Of a DNA stretch of 64,000 nucleotides, positions 38,801 to 53,800 are shown in pieces (the stretch's first letter is position 1; each line of letters begins with the position of its first letter). Where the stretch lies: contig VYZB01000343.1 in NCBI GenBank assembly GCA_013397455.1, forward strand, positions 211,124-275,123, given 5' to 3'. Made by a program: the position numbers and the translations under genes. Source of the DNA: Crotophaga sulcirostris. Taxonomy: Eukaryota; Chordata; Aves; Cuculiformes; Crotophagidae. Below the pieces are notes generated by a model that saw only the letters and a program-made list of their open reading frames with translations, searched no databases and was not told the origin of the DNA.

Positions 38801-41800
38801 CTCTTTCCTTCTGGAACCATGTCAGCAACAGGACTAATCGTAAAAGCGCTTTTCAAATTTTGGACCAAAATGCTTAAATTTCTTTTTTATTAAATCACGT
38901 ATTCCTACTTAAGTAGCACACGCAGTAGGTAGCTGATAGCCTTAAACTTCAAGATTGTCACTTAGCAGTTGCTTCCCCAGCAGAAGGATTTGATTTTGGA
39001 CATTTTCTTCAGAAAGTTTTTCATTTTCACACTTAGATCCTTACGGAAGGACTGAGAGAGTAAAGCAAACACAGCATCATTTTTTTTTCTTATTTGACTT
39101 TTGTTTTGTATTAGTTACTGCACCAAACTTGTTCAGTTATTACTTAACCTTTGCTTCTTTGGGGGTGAGGATAAACGGAGGGAGCAATTTTAATCCAATT
39201 CCTGCCTGAAATTCTGCTCATTTTACAATTGATGATGAAATTCCTGGGTGTCTTAAAGGGCAGGATGTTCCCTTGATGTGTTACCAAATATTTATGTACT
39301 AAAGTTACAACAGGTTGTGTTCCAATTAGTGTTCTTGCATGAAATTCCATCAGTTTGTTGCTGAAATGTGTTGTGATTTAGGATTATGTGCATATGTGTA
39401 TACATATATAATTAGATATATAAACATACACACGGAAATACCAAACATCATATTTGAAGTCCAGCGATGCCACTAATCTTGCCCAAGACAGACTAAGCTC
39501 CTCTTGGTTTCACATCAGATTGTTCAGTGCCCTTCAATATTTTATGCTGTGTTCATCATTCTGGTACTAGAGGTTTCGTTGCTTACCTTTCTCAAATTTA
39601 AAAAGAAAGTTAGTCAAGTAGGCAGTCCAGACAAGTAAATATCTAGAAGAAATATGAATGCTGAGAGAGGACTTACCTTTGGAAAAAGTTGTTTTCATTA
39701 CTCATCTGCAGTCCACCTTGTTACTGATGGAAGGAAACAGTGCTATTCAGTTGTGCGAGGGAGAAAGGTCCTACAATCAAAAAGAAAATGACAAAACCAA
39801 TGTTAAGACATCCTCTGCTGCTCGTTTGTGATTTCCAGTTGCCCAACTGTGGCCACATAGATCAACTTTGTGGTGTTTAAAACTAATACTGCTGTGCCAA
39901 TTTTGTATCTGTCTAGTACATATTTGTAACCATAGGCTCTGCCTTAAGCCTTTAGGTGTCCCTCTGAGTTTGGTGAAACTGTGATTTAAGTCTGTAAGTG
40001 TGTTCTATTTGAAGTAGCATGGCAGAGGGATAGTGAGATTCCTCTGCTATCACTAGTCTTTCTTAATCAGGATTACTGTATTTGCCTAATCATGACTCGT
40101 CATACATGTCTATTTAGTTCTAGGCATTCTCCTAATTGAGTTCTTCATAGACCTTATGATCAGCAAGGCAAATATTATTAGCCTGCCTGTAATTGGCAGC
40201 CAGGCATCTTCTTCTTTTCTTGTCATGCTTGACTGGAATTACATAGAGCTTTGCTGGCCTCTGAGCAGAAAGACAGGAAAAGCAGAGTTTACTTAATGTA
40301 AACGAGGCAGCTTCTGCTTTCCCCGGGGCAAGGCAGATACCAAGAGCAGTGTGGATGGGAGCAGGTGGCCTTGGCTCCATCTTTATCATCCATGGTTTGC
40401 CCCTTCTTGCCAAGGGAAGGTTACCTTAGCAGGGCAGCACTTGGTTGAGGCCAGGCTGTCCCCTCACATCTACCAAAAGGAGATGCCCTGCTTGTTTTGA
40501 AACAGGAGGGAAGGGGAAACCTAATGGCTTCTGGGGTTTTACAGAACTCTGGGTACCTCTTAGCAGCTGTAGTGTTTTTCTGTTTTCCACCAGCTTCTGG
40601 CAAAACTTAGAGCTTGCTGCATGTGCTCACTTCCCCCCAAGCCTTAGCAGAGAACTGATATTAATCTTGACATGTGATGTGTCAGTACAGACTTTGTGGT
40701 TAGAGGTCACTAGGTGCTTACCTAGCAATTCACATGACTGTCTGGGTTCTGACTTGTCTTGTAGGTGCTGTGATGATAAAACTCCCTGCTTAAATAATAA
40801 ACTTGCCTATTTACGGAGTAATTAATGTACAGTTGGGAACTGCAGAACCCTGGGTGAAAAATAAACTTGCTTAGAGTCTTCAACTCTTCCCTGTCCTGTG
40901 TAATACTACTAAATGACATCAACATTATCTGTCTTCATCTGGGTATTGGGAGAACTAGTTCATTTTTGTTTGCACAGTGTTTGTCATGTGAAAGTGGAAG
41001 ATCTTTTGTTTGCTGCAGGTATATTGTCCTCCCACTCAGAAATATTCATTCTGTTCCGAAATAGAACAAACTTTTCCTCAAACAACCATAAAACGGACGG
41101 CTGATTTTTTTGTTGTTGTTGTTTTGCCTCCTGAATGCTTGAGTTTCATCTTGCATATGTTGGCATTTGAAAACAAGTTTCTTTTGTGAAGTATACTCTT
41201 GTGTTTTTCTATCAATTGTATCCCTGAACAAGTGAGAATAAGCAGCTTATGCAAGGTAACGGAGGGGTAAAATTCCAACATGAAAAAAGTGTTTACGTGT
41301 ACATCCATTCGAAATACCTATTCTAAAATGAAGATATGCACAAACTACAAGATATCCTAGTCTCATTTGGCCATTTGCTGATGTGAAAGAGTTTTCTGAA
41401 GGAAAAAATGGTCCTCTTCTGTGTATTTTACAGTACATACTCATATGTAAATGTATATATAAATTCCTTTGTAAAAAAACAACTCACCATTTCAAAGGAC
41501 AGGCAGTTGTAAGTCTTAATTACCTTTCTTTTCTCTGTTAAGACACTCAACTGGAAGCAGGCACTTGTCTTTCAGTTTCCTTTGGTTCCTGTGGCTTGGG
41601 TTTGCTTGTGATTTCCACAGCCATCGATGTTTGCCATTGTCTAGTATTTCTCAAGCTGGAGAAGTCAGCAGGGCTCCCCTTTCAGGGGTAGCTCTCACTG
41701 AAAATACCTGCATTTTTGATGATACATACGCTTCTTGCCTCACCTTCATCATTTGTTTACTGATGGCCTGATGCTGACACTTGCCTATACCCAAACTGGC

Positions 41801-44800
41801 ACAGTTACTCCAATGCAGATTGTTTGGAGGCTGCACAGAGAGGGGTGCTGCACCTCATCCCTTATGGGAATTTCTTGTCTGTGAGTTCTTTGCATCAGTT
41901 AAGAAATGTGTACTGGGGACTGCTGTGATATTTGGCTGTACTGTCAGAAAGTATTTGGTCGGATGTAAAGCGAAAGCAAAGCAGCCAAATCTGCACTGTG
42001 TCCACAGGCTAAATTAGCAGCCTAACCACAGCAGCATTTGCAGTGGCCCAGTCCCTGCTCCTGTCAGGCTGCTGGTCATTTCCCATCATAAGATTCTACC
42101 AACTGATGGGAGTACAAGGATTCTTGGAGAAAAGCAATTTTTACAGGTCAGAAAAGGATGCTCAGATGTCCTGAGACATGGAAGCACATAGGTTGCATTT
42201 ATCTTCCCCAGCCAAGACATTATTTGGCTATCATCCACAGGCAAGTTTGTGACTGGATTTAGGCCGATGATATGGGCTCTAACAGGGCTTCAGAACAGCT
42301 GATGCCGTCTATAAAACTGACAGCATGGGAGGAAAAAAAAAGCATTCACTCTTGGCAATTTTGGACAAAAAAGTATCTTTAAAAAGAGGTCAAGTGTTGG
42401 GCAGGTAGAGGCAGGAACTCTGTTAAACACAGCTTGTTCAAATTCCTTGCCACTTTAGGGAAATGCGTAGCACCTGTGATGTTATCAGTCTCTGGTCCTG
42501 GCTGAGATCCCTTCATCAGTGTGTACCTTCTAGTTCACAGCATAGAAGGCCAAATTTGGGCACTAGATATTTCCCTGTTGCAGAGCTCTAGAGAGCCTTG
42601 CAGGTGCTTACCTTCATCAAGGGTTTGTGTGCTTGTGTAGCATGATTTTTGTCTCTGCAAGAAAACAAGAGATGCAAGATGTAAAGAACAAACATGCAAG
42701 ACACCTCTGTTTCTACTTTCACGTTTGTAAATGAAGTACTCTATGTCAAGATAAGTGACTGGTTTTGCCTGTAGTTTATTCTTAAGGATGATGAATCAGC
42801 TGCAGGATTAATAAATATTGGGATTTAGATAGTGAAGATTTCTTTTAAGTAGGTTGTTATCTTTGAGATGATGTCTGTAAAAGTGGAAGTGATCTATTAA
42901 AGTTCAAAGTAGTTCGTAAACATTAAACATCTGTCTAATGTACATCTGTCTGAGATCTAGATAGTTTGTGAGGTTGAATATAGCTCGTGTTCTGGGATTT
43001 GGTTAGTAGAGCTGAAAAAAAATCACTCCCACAGCCATGTGTGTACCTCAAACAGATCTCTGATGAAGTGTGCACAGATATTTTATGGTAAGTCACTTGT
43101 CAACCAAGTGGGATTAGAATGATACTAAAAAGCCAGATTCTAGATCTACTGTAGAGAATTGTGCACACTGGAGCAGCAGTGCAAGAGTATTTTAAAGTTG
43201 AGCCTGTGATTAAATTTTGAGCAGGTTTATAGCTGCTACTTTACACAAAGGCCATGTATTAAGTTTGAAAGAAGCTTAAAAGCTCTCCAAGGAATTCACC
43301 ATTTTTTTTCCTTTCCTCTCACATGTTTTCTTGCATGCTCTAAGTGTACCATGGAAATTTGGTAGGAAGTAGTCTTGTTTTTCTATGAAAGACCAGGATC
43401 AAAAGTGCATTTGTCCTACTACCAGATCAGCATTTGTGTTACTTTTAGAAGTATCCACTGAAATATTAAAAAAGGTAGGATATAACACTTATATGACTAC
43501 AAGAATCTTTGCTTTACAGGAATAAGGAAGACTGAGGCTCAAACCTTGCTCTGTCATTCTCTCCCCCTCTTCAGAAAATACCCCAGCTGGAGGTTGCTTA
43601 CTTTAGGGGAGTTTTTTCTCTTGCATTGTTCACCTTTGTCTAAATGGAAAGTCTGTCTAGAAAGTGATGTTTTCTTCATGGACAAGCTCTCTAATCCAGA
43701 GTGAATTTTGTGTTTGAGCAAAAAGGAGGGAAGCTATTTTCCAAGAGTATTACCCTCCACCTGAGACATGAACACCTAAATATATGCAGTGAAAGACATT
43801 CGCTCACTCTCGTGCACACTCTCTCCCCCTGCTGCAGTGACAATTGCATGCCACATCACTATGTACTATTCTAATCGAAAGTTAAAAATGACCATTAAAT
43901 CGCATTACCCAAAAGACGTTATGGACAATGTGTTTACCAGTATAAATACCTATTCACCAGACCACATTAGTGGAATTAGCATAGAGAAGTGGAATAACCT
44001 TGATATTACACTGTATTGCCCTCTCAGTATTAATTTTTAAGTAATGTAAAGAAAAATAGCTGTTATGCAGAACATAAGAACATCACAAAATACTATCAGA
44101 AGTAGTTATTGCAGTAGTTTTGTTCGTTTATGTAGCCTAATCACATGAATGAGGCTTTGGCTTAGTATCCTTTTAGCACAAAAACTAGTCATAGACCAAA
44201 CCGTAGATTTGTAGCTACAAAACAACACTAAATAAGTGCTTCTTGCTCAATGTCCTTTCATGTTCTTCATCTTTCCTAGAATGTAAGGCCAAGAGGGCTC
44301 ATTACATTCATGCAGCCTGATGTCATTTGTAGTGTGGATCATAAAATACCAACCAGCGTTTCCTGACTCTTCATGTGGTTGAATGCAAGTTTATATCTTG
44401 GTTTGCAGATGATGTAGAATGTGCGAGACTTCAGCAATTTTGTCTACGTGTTAATAATCATCTTACTTGGAAACATTTTCTTGTTCAGCTTGAGCTTTCT
44501 TACCAGAATTATTTTCCATTTTCCCTCTTTGCATTGCAACTTAGACGGACTAATTTTAGAATCAGTTTTTTTGGTTTAAAAAAAAAAAAAGAACCCAAAA
44601 AAGTCTCCCTTCTTGAAAAAGCCTGTCAAACCTTCCTTTTGCTCCTTAAGTGTGCTGCAGAACTTGGTGATTATCTGCCCAAGGTCAAGAGTTATTTACT
44701 TGATTAATATTTGTGCATAATAGCAACTACCTTCATCTATATTTAATATTAATCTTTAACAAATGCATTGTAAAAAAATTAATTTCCTTTCTTTTTTTTG

Positions 44801-47800
44801 AATTTTGTAAAAGCTAGATTTCTTTCCTTTTATTTCTTTTTTCCCTTTCAATTTTATCAGTAGGTGCTTGAGATTTTTAAAATGTTTTACTAATACCAGC
44901 ATGTGATGATTTTGCATGTAGTGCACATTTTATTTTAGAATGACTGTGGCCTAGAGCCAACACTAAAATATATTTAAACTTCTAAGAAAAAAATCAAATG
45001 ATATTGTGATTATATACTTGGCTCTGCAATCCTGTCATGCTTTTTTGGCCTTTCCAAATCCATTGACTTATAAATAAAATTTTCCATATGACTTGGCACT
45101 TGCATCTAGAGCATTAGAGTAGTCAGAAATCTGCATTTTGACAGTATCCACCTATCAGCTGTTAAGAAAATAATACAGGATGATCTTTTTGCCTGACTAG
45201 TTCTCAAATAAAAGGTAACATCTTGAAAAGCCATTCCTTGTCTCCTATGATAGTAACATGTTCTTAAAAGTACAATTGTTAACTTTTTAAAAAGGTATAC
45301 TCTCCTATTCTAAGAAATGAAGATGCTCACCAAAAATCTCCCAAGTGTTTTTAATTACATGCATTTTGTATTGTAAAATTACCTTAGGCACCAAGCGAAC
45401 ACGTTTTTTTCTCTCGCAGTAGATGGTAGATAAATATTGCCCCATATGGAAACAATGAAAGTCAGATTCCTTCTTAAGAATTATGATGGGTTTTATTTAC
45501 TTTTGTGTTTCAGGTGAAGCAAGTCAAAGCACCATCATCAGAAATGGATGTAATAGTTTCTTAAATTATCCTGAAAGAAAATTAAAAGCCAAACATTTCA
45601 ATTCTTTATATTGAGATTTTGTTGTGGCCTGCGTAGGTTTGTTAAAATGCAGCAGAGCAAAATTATGTGTAATGGTTTGAAAATTAGGCAAAAGATAATA
45701 ATTTTGATTCTCATAGTGTACTTTGATCTTCATAATATTAGACAAAATGTAATTGTGCTTTGCTTTCCTTTGTCTCTGGGAAATTACAAAAGTTATATGG
45801 CAGTTCTCATGGAGTTCCCCGTCTAACATTTATATATAGTAGTATATTCCAATCTCTTTTTAATTTAAAAACTATAGGAAGTTGTAAAATGAAGATTAAG
45901 GTATAGATCTGTATAGCTAAGGAATCCAAACAACCTTAGTAGTGTCCTATAGTGCTGTTGTATAATAGTTGTTCTTTTTGTCCCCTGAGACATTGGGTAT
46001 GTTCAGAGTATGCATTCTGGACAGAAATCTAAGCTAATACAGTTATCTATACACTTGTTGCAACTGCAACGGAAACCAGAGTAATGTGCCTACCGGTTGT
46101 TATAAACTGACATGTTTTAAATTTGGATTGGGAAAGGAGTAGGAGCACACACGCGTGTCTTTACTGTGACTGGGCTAATGACTAAAAACTTGGTCCGCTG
46201 TTCTTGCTGGCTAGGCAGGTCTTCATTATTCGAGGTGAGGCCTGTCAGAGTACAGAAATGAAGTAAAAAACTGGATGTGACGGCAGTGTTTCCTGTTATG
46301 ACCTACTTAATTCAGTAAAGAGTTATTTTTTGTGAAATGCCAAGTCTTAGCCTGGCTTCATCACGTCAGACTGTGTACATAGGCAGAAAATTATGGAAAA
46401 AAACTGGAGTATCTCCAGGTATGACTTACTTAACTAGTATTTAGTTATTTAATTACTGAAATGCAATGACTTTTTTTTTAAAGAAAGAAACAAATTAAAT
46501 TTAGTAAAAGTGTTGTTTCAAATAAAAGTAACTGTCCATTGACACACACCCGTTAAAGCAAGAATAAAGATGCTTCTCAACATGTTGGTTTTATAAGGGT
46601 CAATGCACAACAAGAAGGGTATCTAGTGACTTTATTCCAACCTCAGCCCTTAGGTACCTAGTTTCAGCTCCTGTTTCCTCTGAGAAAAATTATGTAATAG
46701 TTCATCTTGAAAGTTGTTTGGGCTGATTTACATGCCCACATTTTTTCGTTGTTCTTATACAGTAATTTATTGCCTTAATGGAAAGACTGGGAAGATATTT
46801 TCTTCCAGCATGGGATCAACTACAAACTGCATAGAAAATGACAAGAATTCGTCATCTTTTTGTAGTTGTTTTGTATTGAATTTTTCATAGCATATAACTG
46901 AGTACCTAATCCTACTGTGTTTTGCTTACTGGTGCATTTCCAGTGCAGTAGCCAGTTTAAAATTTTCTGACACAAGTGGCACATCTTCTGTCCACTCTCG
47001 AGAGAGGCCACATCTACCCTGTGCTTCACATTCTCTTGCAGCCACTTTGGGTTATTCCTTCTCCACCCAAGAAATCTCTGAAGTAAGTCTTGAGTGGTGA
47101 GAGTGTTTTATCCTCTGCCTAATCTACAGTGATATTTTGTGACCTCAGGACAGCATCTGTGTTTTCAGAAGGTGCAGCATAAGAAGTGCACTTCGGCTGG
47201 ACTGGTTTTGAGGAGGTAGGGGCCAGTGCCGCAGCAGCAGAAGGGGAAGTCCTTGGACATTGTTCATGGCAGGAATGAACTGTGTCATTCTTTGCAAGAT
47301 GTGAGGAAAGTGAAACAAATCGAATGGGCTTTGGCAAAAGTCCTGAACATGTTGAAGAAGAGAATTACCGGCATTAATGATTGATGATGGCAAAGCTCAT
47401 TCAACTTGAAAAGTACTTTCTGTAAGTGCTAAGTGCTGACATTAAAAATGTATGCATTTTCATTTTAATGCATGCTTGGCGTCTACAAATGTAGGGGAAA
47501 GGGAAGAGCCAACAGTGTCATTATGGCAAAACTAGTACCTCCCTGCAACTGAAATCAGTTCACCAAGGCATGCAACCTAGGACCTGGTTCTTGCAGAGCT
47601 CAACCTGCTGTGGTTGCTGCTGGTGGTTTTCTTAAACTGATCCACTACCTGTCCTGCACAGCTCTAATTGAAGGCTTGGAAACCTGCGAGTCAAACCATC
47701 TACTAAGTGAACAGTTGTCTACTGATAAAGTGGAAGACATAATCCGTTATCTAACATGCATGGAATTTGTAAATGTAAAACTTCTTAAGAGTATCAATTA

Positions 47801-50800
47801 TCCAGTCGCTTTTTCTTGTCCAAAAAATAGAACTTTTGTCTCCAAGCAGGAGACACAGGGAAGGGGAATCTGACAGAAATTACTTGTTGTGCTATCAAGG
47901 TGGTGGTATGTTGCTGCCAGCAAGACTGCATACCAAAAGCAGAAAAATTATGTGGGCTGGAAGTGAAGTTTTTGATGCAATCAAGCTGTCAGAGGTAAAA
48001 TCTGAAGTAAAATGTTAATGCAGGTGATAAGGGTCTCTGAAGAGAGCAGAATAGACGTCTCAAGAGGCAGAACAGAAAGAAAAGATTGAATAAGTAGACT
48101 CAAAGTCCAGACCAGCAACTACAAGCCACATGCAAAAAAGGATTAGGTTAGAAATGTGCTCACTGATGGGCCTGTTTGATGGTGTGGCTGGAAGGAAGAA
48201 GCAGCTTTGTGTTCTGACCCACAGTGAGGCATCCTGAACTTGACACGGTCAGTGCAGCCCTTTGCCTTTCCAGGCTGATGGTGAGTTGGCAGCTGCATAC
48301 CTTTTGCAAGTTCTGTCTGGAAATAGTACTTGAAGTTCCTATTTTGCCAGTTTACTGCAGAGTGTGTAATCCTTCTCACCTCCCACCCAGCTGTGTGCTG
48401 AGCTTGTTTTTTATCTTCATTTTACTCTGCTTTTGGTCTAGCTTTGCTCTATTCACATACCTGGTAAAGGAGTTAGGGACTTACTTTCTGTAACTGTCTC
48501 AGTTTTGTGACTGCCAACTAAGCTCACAAGCAGGTTGAGAACACAACAGGTTGGCCCATCTGCTAGAAAGCAGACTCTCATTTGGTCTTTCTCTGTAGTG
48601 TCAGGTTGGTAGCAGTTTTGCTATATCTGCAGAGAGAAGCATCTCTCTCTCTCTCTCTCTCCATCAGTCCCCTTGCCTCTCCAGCAGACAGCTCTCACTT
48701 TAGTGTGGGAACTGTGGAGGTGGGTGATTGGTCTTCAAGAATAACAAGATTTGGTCTTAATTTGTTATTAATCTAAAATATCCACCTTTCTTATTTCTTC
48801 TGTTGATGGTCGTGCTGTGCACTACTGCTAGATGCTACGTTTTTCAGTTATGACTTAGGTAAGATGATGTGGTTGCTAAGGGGGAAAAACATTAGTGTTA
48901 CCAATATTTATTATTTGGTCCCCATGGAAACAGTAGTTCTAGGAGTCCTAATTCTCACAGTTTTCCTTCCTATGGAAAAATGATACATCTTTAACCATGA
49001 AGTTCAGATAATTATTTTCTAGAAATAGAAAGCAAGAGACACCACTCTCTTTTGCTCTCTGGTATGCTTGACAGATGTCTGTCTGTGGGTAGTTATTGCT
49101 TACTAAGCTGTGTTTGTGGTTTGCAGTCACATAAAGATTTTTGGAGTGTGATTAATCTAATTTTATCTTGGTGGTGTTTTATCTTTTTTTTTTCACTCCT
49201 AACTCCCCGCTTGATTTGTCCTTTCCCCCATTGTTATTTTTTAATTTGCTGCATATTTTAAGAAAGACTTTTTTTGATGGGAAATTAACCTGCTTGTTTT
49301 TATTTAAAGATATAACTAGCAAAGATTGTGAGCATGGCCCGTGGTCATAAGAAGGACACCGTAGTATCTATTTTTTAAAAGAAATTTGAGTTCTTCAAAT
49401 TTTCAGATGAAAGTTGTTAAAATACTGAGTGGCTTGTTCTTGGTGGGGTAGTTGACTCAGCCTTTGACTCTCTTACAGTGCCTAAAACAGTATGTGGAAC
49501 TTTTGATCAAAGAAGGTCTAGAAACAGCAATCAGCTGCCCTGATGCTGCCTGCCCAAAGCGAGGTCATCTGCAAGAAAATGAGGTACACTGATACTGCAA
49601 ATAGGGGTATTTTTTTCTTTCCAGGGTATTTAAATGTGCCTTGCTCTGTATGTTAGATGCCATTGTTGCCAAAGTATTTTTTTAATAAATCTCTAAAGGT
49701 CAAATGTTTCGTCTCCATTTGTTGAAAATGCCTTAGATTATTGCTGTTCCTAATTGGAAATTTTCTTTTCCTTCCTTCAACAGATTGAGTGCATGGTTGC
49801 ATCAGAAATCATGCAAAGGTATAAGAAGTTGCAGTTTGAAAGAGGTAATACATAATATTACCCATTGCAAGGCTGTGGGAGCGGTATCACACCAGAGCAG
49901 TCCCATAAATCAGAACCTGGCTCTGCATGTATTCATGCTGTAGCATTGTGCATTAATTGTTTGGTCATCACAAAAAACACACACCAAAACAAAACCCTTT
50001 GTTTCTGTTCTTGCCTGTTTGATTCCCAAAATTGCAATATTCTGGGAATAAACTAAGGGAAGAAAATTGCTATGTATTATATTGCTCTATAACTAAGGGG
50101 AGAGGAATTGACTTCTATTTCAAGCTTTACCGTTTGATTTGGCTATCAGTACTCTAGGGGCTGGCGAGGCAGACTGACCCCTTTATGGGTCCACCATTAT
50201 CTTCTGTGATGGCATCTGGTGCAGAATTACTAGGCAGTCCTGTGTGTAATGATAACATGAACCTTATTAATTTTTATGAGGATAGAAGCTGACTGAGTGC
50301 CTATGGGGATATGGAACTCTGTGCCCATAGAGAACTTAAAGTAAGGTTTTGCTGAGGGCAGGACCCCACCTAGAAACCACTGACGTCATTGGTAGGTTAT
50401 TGACTTCAGTGGTCTTTGACACGTGAAATGACTTGCCACTAAGCAGCCTCTAAGAAAGGGATGGAACTGTTTAAGTGTTGTGCTGTTGTTAAGTGGCTAT
50501 ATTGGGGCAGAAGTCAACTTGAGATAGAGTCCTGCTGGGCAAGGCACATTTTTGATGGGTGATAGCTGCATAGTATATGCTCTATTTAACTTCAGGTACA
50601 GCTGAAGAAAAATACATCATCTCATTCTCATGAATTCGGGGAAACTCACTTTAGTTTGGTACCTGTTTGTAAAGCAGACCAGATTTATGTCTAAGTAGGT
50701 AGCAAAAACTAAAAGGCTTCTTTTGAAAATGTGTGTCTTCAAATGCCCTTCCAGTCAGCCTCAGCTGGAATACATTGTTATGGAAGGCTGATGTTGTAAC

Positions 50801-53800
50801 TGTCTTTGAATTTTGTTTTTTTTAATGCCTCTTTACAGAAGTGCTTTTGGATCCGTGTCGGACTTGGTGTCCATCCTCTACTTGCCAGGCAGTTTGCCAG
50901 CTCCAGGAGCCAAGCCCCCAAGACCCCCAGTTGGTCCAATGCAAAGCCTGTGACATTGAGTTTTGTTCTGCTTGCAAATCTAGTTGGCACCCAGGTCAAG
51001 GCTGTCAAGAGAACATGCCAATCTCTTTTCTTCCAGGAGAAACAAGGTAAAGTATGGCAAATGATCGAGTATTTAGAAACAAAATACTCAATCTTTAAAC
51101 AAACTGGAGTATGAATAGCAAAGAGGGAATTTTCCTGATATTGTTTTAAAGCTGTTTCTGTTGCTTAGTTGTTCCTGTTCCTTTAGTGCTGTATTCCAGA
51201 TTGGATATCTCTTGGCAAGCTCACTCCTTGCTACCATTCCTGGAAAAACACAAAGGAGTTGTTTGAATCTACATCAGCCTCCCATTTACCTCAGTGGGGA
51301 AAAATATGATATTCAGGCAGCTCATGAAACTCTCTGAAGCTTCCCTTCAGAGAAGACCTCATTGCTGCTGCTATTATGGACAGTGTGAGGGTTGGTAGCA
51401 TCATGCCAGAAAGTGACTTTTAGGATTCTCTGGTAATCATCCCAAGGCCTGCACATTTGCCCAATGATCTTAAGTTCTACTTCAGGCTATTTCCACCTCT
51501 GTAGTGTAGCCAGTAAATAAGAAAGGCTGTTGTGCATGTGTTCTAGTTAATGTTTAGGAGTTTTCAAAGATTATATAGCTGTTCAAGGTATCATTAAAGC
51601 CCTGGACAGCCTTGCACTTAGCTATTCATAACTCATCTTCTTTCTATCTGTCACAAGTTCCTAGTCAAATATAGTAACTTTTGCACGTGCTTGTGTGTGC
51701 TTGGCCAGAAGTGAAATTTACTAAACTTTGTGGCAAGATAAAAAAAAAATATTTTCCTTAGTGTCTTGATTGCTTTTAAGTTTTTATTTCATACTTCATC
51801 TTTAACTCCACTGAGGTACATTTTTTCATTATTTTGGAGCATGTGTAAATGGCAGTTTGTGCTACTATGCTTTTAGTTTCATATACAGTCTAGGGATTCA
51901 AAGCATTTTTGTTATATGATTGCCCCTATCATGACTAACAATTATATGTCCTTTTATCCTGCTGTTGGGCAAATCAGTTGATCATTCAAGGGTCTGTCCT
52001 GGTTTCCAGGAAACTGTTGATTCCCCAGCACTTGTTCTTGTAACTCCCAATGGCAGTGGCTACAGGAAGTGTCATTTTTTTTAAGGTACACTTAGTTGTT
52101 TGTGTACATAAAGCCTGGGTATGGTAGAAAGCTACTCGAGGGAAATAAATGTTGTTCTGGTATTTCCACATTCGTCTGTGCCCACTGTATGAGGGCACAT
52201 CCTATGGTTTTGCACAATAATGCAAGACAAGAAGAGGTAGTGCTGACCCTAACTCACGGACCATAGTTCATTAGCACAGTGTTAGAGATGAAAACAACTC
52301 TGGAAGAACGGCAGGCCCCCAAAACCACATGGTTCCTGATTGAGAAGGAAATTCCTAGGGAGGACCCTCAAGGAGTGCAGAGACAAGCAGTCTTTCCTGG
52401 TGCCCCAGTCCAAAGGAATGTGGTCTTGGGCTTGTTGTGCCATCAAGGAATTGCTTCCTCTTCTTTTCTGAGAAAGAAGAGGAAAAAATGAAAATTATCT
52501 AGACATGCAAAGCATTTGGGTGTGAACTAGCTGCATCTCATTTGGTATATTCCAGGAGAAAACTGTATACTCTATCTTAGTATTACTGTCTAACAAAAAC
52601 AGTTGGTTAAATATGTGGTAGAGAAAATATCCTAACTTTTACATTGGCAAAGTAGTCATTAAATACTTTTTTCTAGATATGTTTAAAAATAGAGTATAGC
52701 CAAAATATCTGAATAACAAAACTTAGTTAAATTCCTGGATCTCTACTGCAGGCTCATTAGCACATTTCTTAGAAGTGTTTCTCTTCTTTGTGGCCACACA
52801 GCTTATTCCTCACTCTCTCCCACAGTTCAGTTTTTAAAATGGAAGAAGATGATGCTCCTATCAAACGCTGTCCAAAGTGTAAAGTTTACATTGAACGAGA
52901 TGAAGGCTGTGCCCAAATGATGTGTAAGAACTGCAAACATGCCTTTTGCTGGTACTGTCTGGAATCTCTTGATGTGAGTACACTCTGATTCTCAGAAGCT
53001 TAGTTCATTGCTTTGCCACTCAGCTACCTCATTAATGAGTTAAATAGAAGCTCACTAACTAGCTTCTGCCTGGCTTGGTGGACTGTGACCCACCAGAGCT
53101 GATGGTCGTGATTTGATAGCATTTGTGTGTTCCATTTTGCTTGTCTGACCTTTGTGATCTTTCCATTTTGCCTATGTACATCAGAAATCAATCATTTTGA
53201 AACAAAATTTTATGAAAATGTTTGCAATCTTTCCATGGTAACCAACACATTGGGGTATATTTGGGTTTTTTAACAATACTTCATTTAGTACTGACTTTTC
53301 AGTATTCTCCATCTTGAAGGATTTACAGGATTGGTATAGGAATGTTCTTAGTCTGTGGAAGTTTATCAGACAAAGTTTAGATCTGGTGTGTTATCATGCA
53401 AGAGTCTAGCAGTCAGATTTGTTTACCATTCATTGTATTCTATGAGACAAGAAGTAGATCTGACATATGAAAAAGAACACTATGTTCTCCTAACACTGGG
53501 AATTTGTCAATCCATAAGCTGCTGCTGTCATACCTCTATGTTTTTTTTAAATCAGCCTGTTATCATACCCAAGGATCAGAGTATATATAATATACAACAT
53601 CTGTTTCCATGTCATCTGTTTTATTTTATAGCATTGTTAACAATAGCAAAGGAAATGTTTTAAGTTCCTGTAAGTTACTCTGATTATTCAGATCCTGTTG
53701 CTGTCCCATTTGAATCCTTTACTAACAATCCTTAAGTCACAGGCTTCTCATGCACTCAGTTAAAAACCAGTATTTCCTTGGTACTAGGCCTGCTATCTTG

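Larger units (their letters stand above)
35809..49478 (+). other. RNF144A: RNF144A intron after coding exon 1 (13.7 kb)
   Basis: This is a phase 0 intron, GTGAGT to TTACAG, and is by far the longest within the coding part of the gene. It splits RING1 between C43 and C46. No transposon longer than a simple repeat is recognisable in it, in contrast to the CR1-rich upstream stretch. It contains an imperfect T-rich/A-rich inverted repeat at 36105-36166 and a CT microsatellite at 48642-48661. Several stretches (37590-37990, 38100-38660, 43790-44040) look less decayed than their surroundings. Open frames inside it have no recognisable domains. Confidence 0.9.

Noticed and set aside
39390..39440. 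TATA-like words in an AT-rich stretch of intron 1
   Set aside because: The run of TATATA and ACACAC words is low-complexity. No initiator, CpG island or downstream exon supports a promoter.
44375..44707. Open frame containing FADD followed by a lysine-rich segment
   Set aside because: The four residues resemble the reverse-transcriptase motif by chance. No other reverse-transcriptase block lies nearby and the lysines come from a poly(A) run.
47119..47393. Overlapping minus-strand frames rich in Ala, Pro and Ser
   Set aside because: Two frames overlap over a patch of GCAGCAG-like words; neither shows a domain or splice signals. Treated as intron sequence.
50806..51114. 102-codon + strand frame across coding exon 4
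   Set aside because: It is a shadow frame of the RNF144A IBR exon. The correct frame carries the zinc ligands and joins in phase with the flanking exons.
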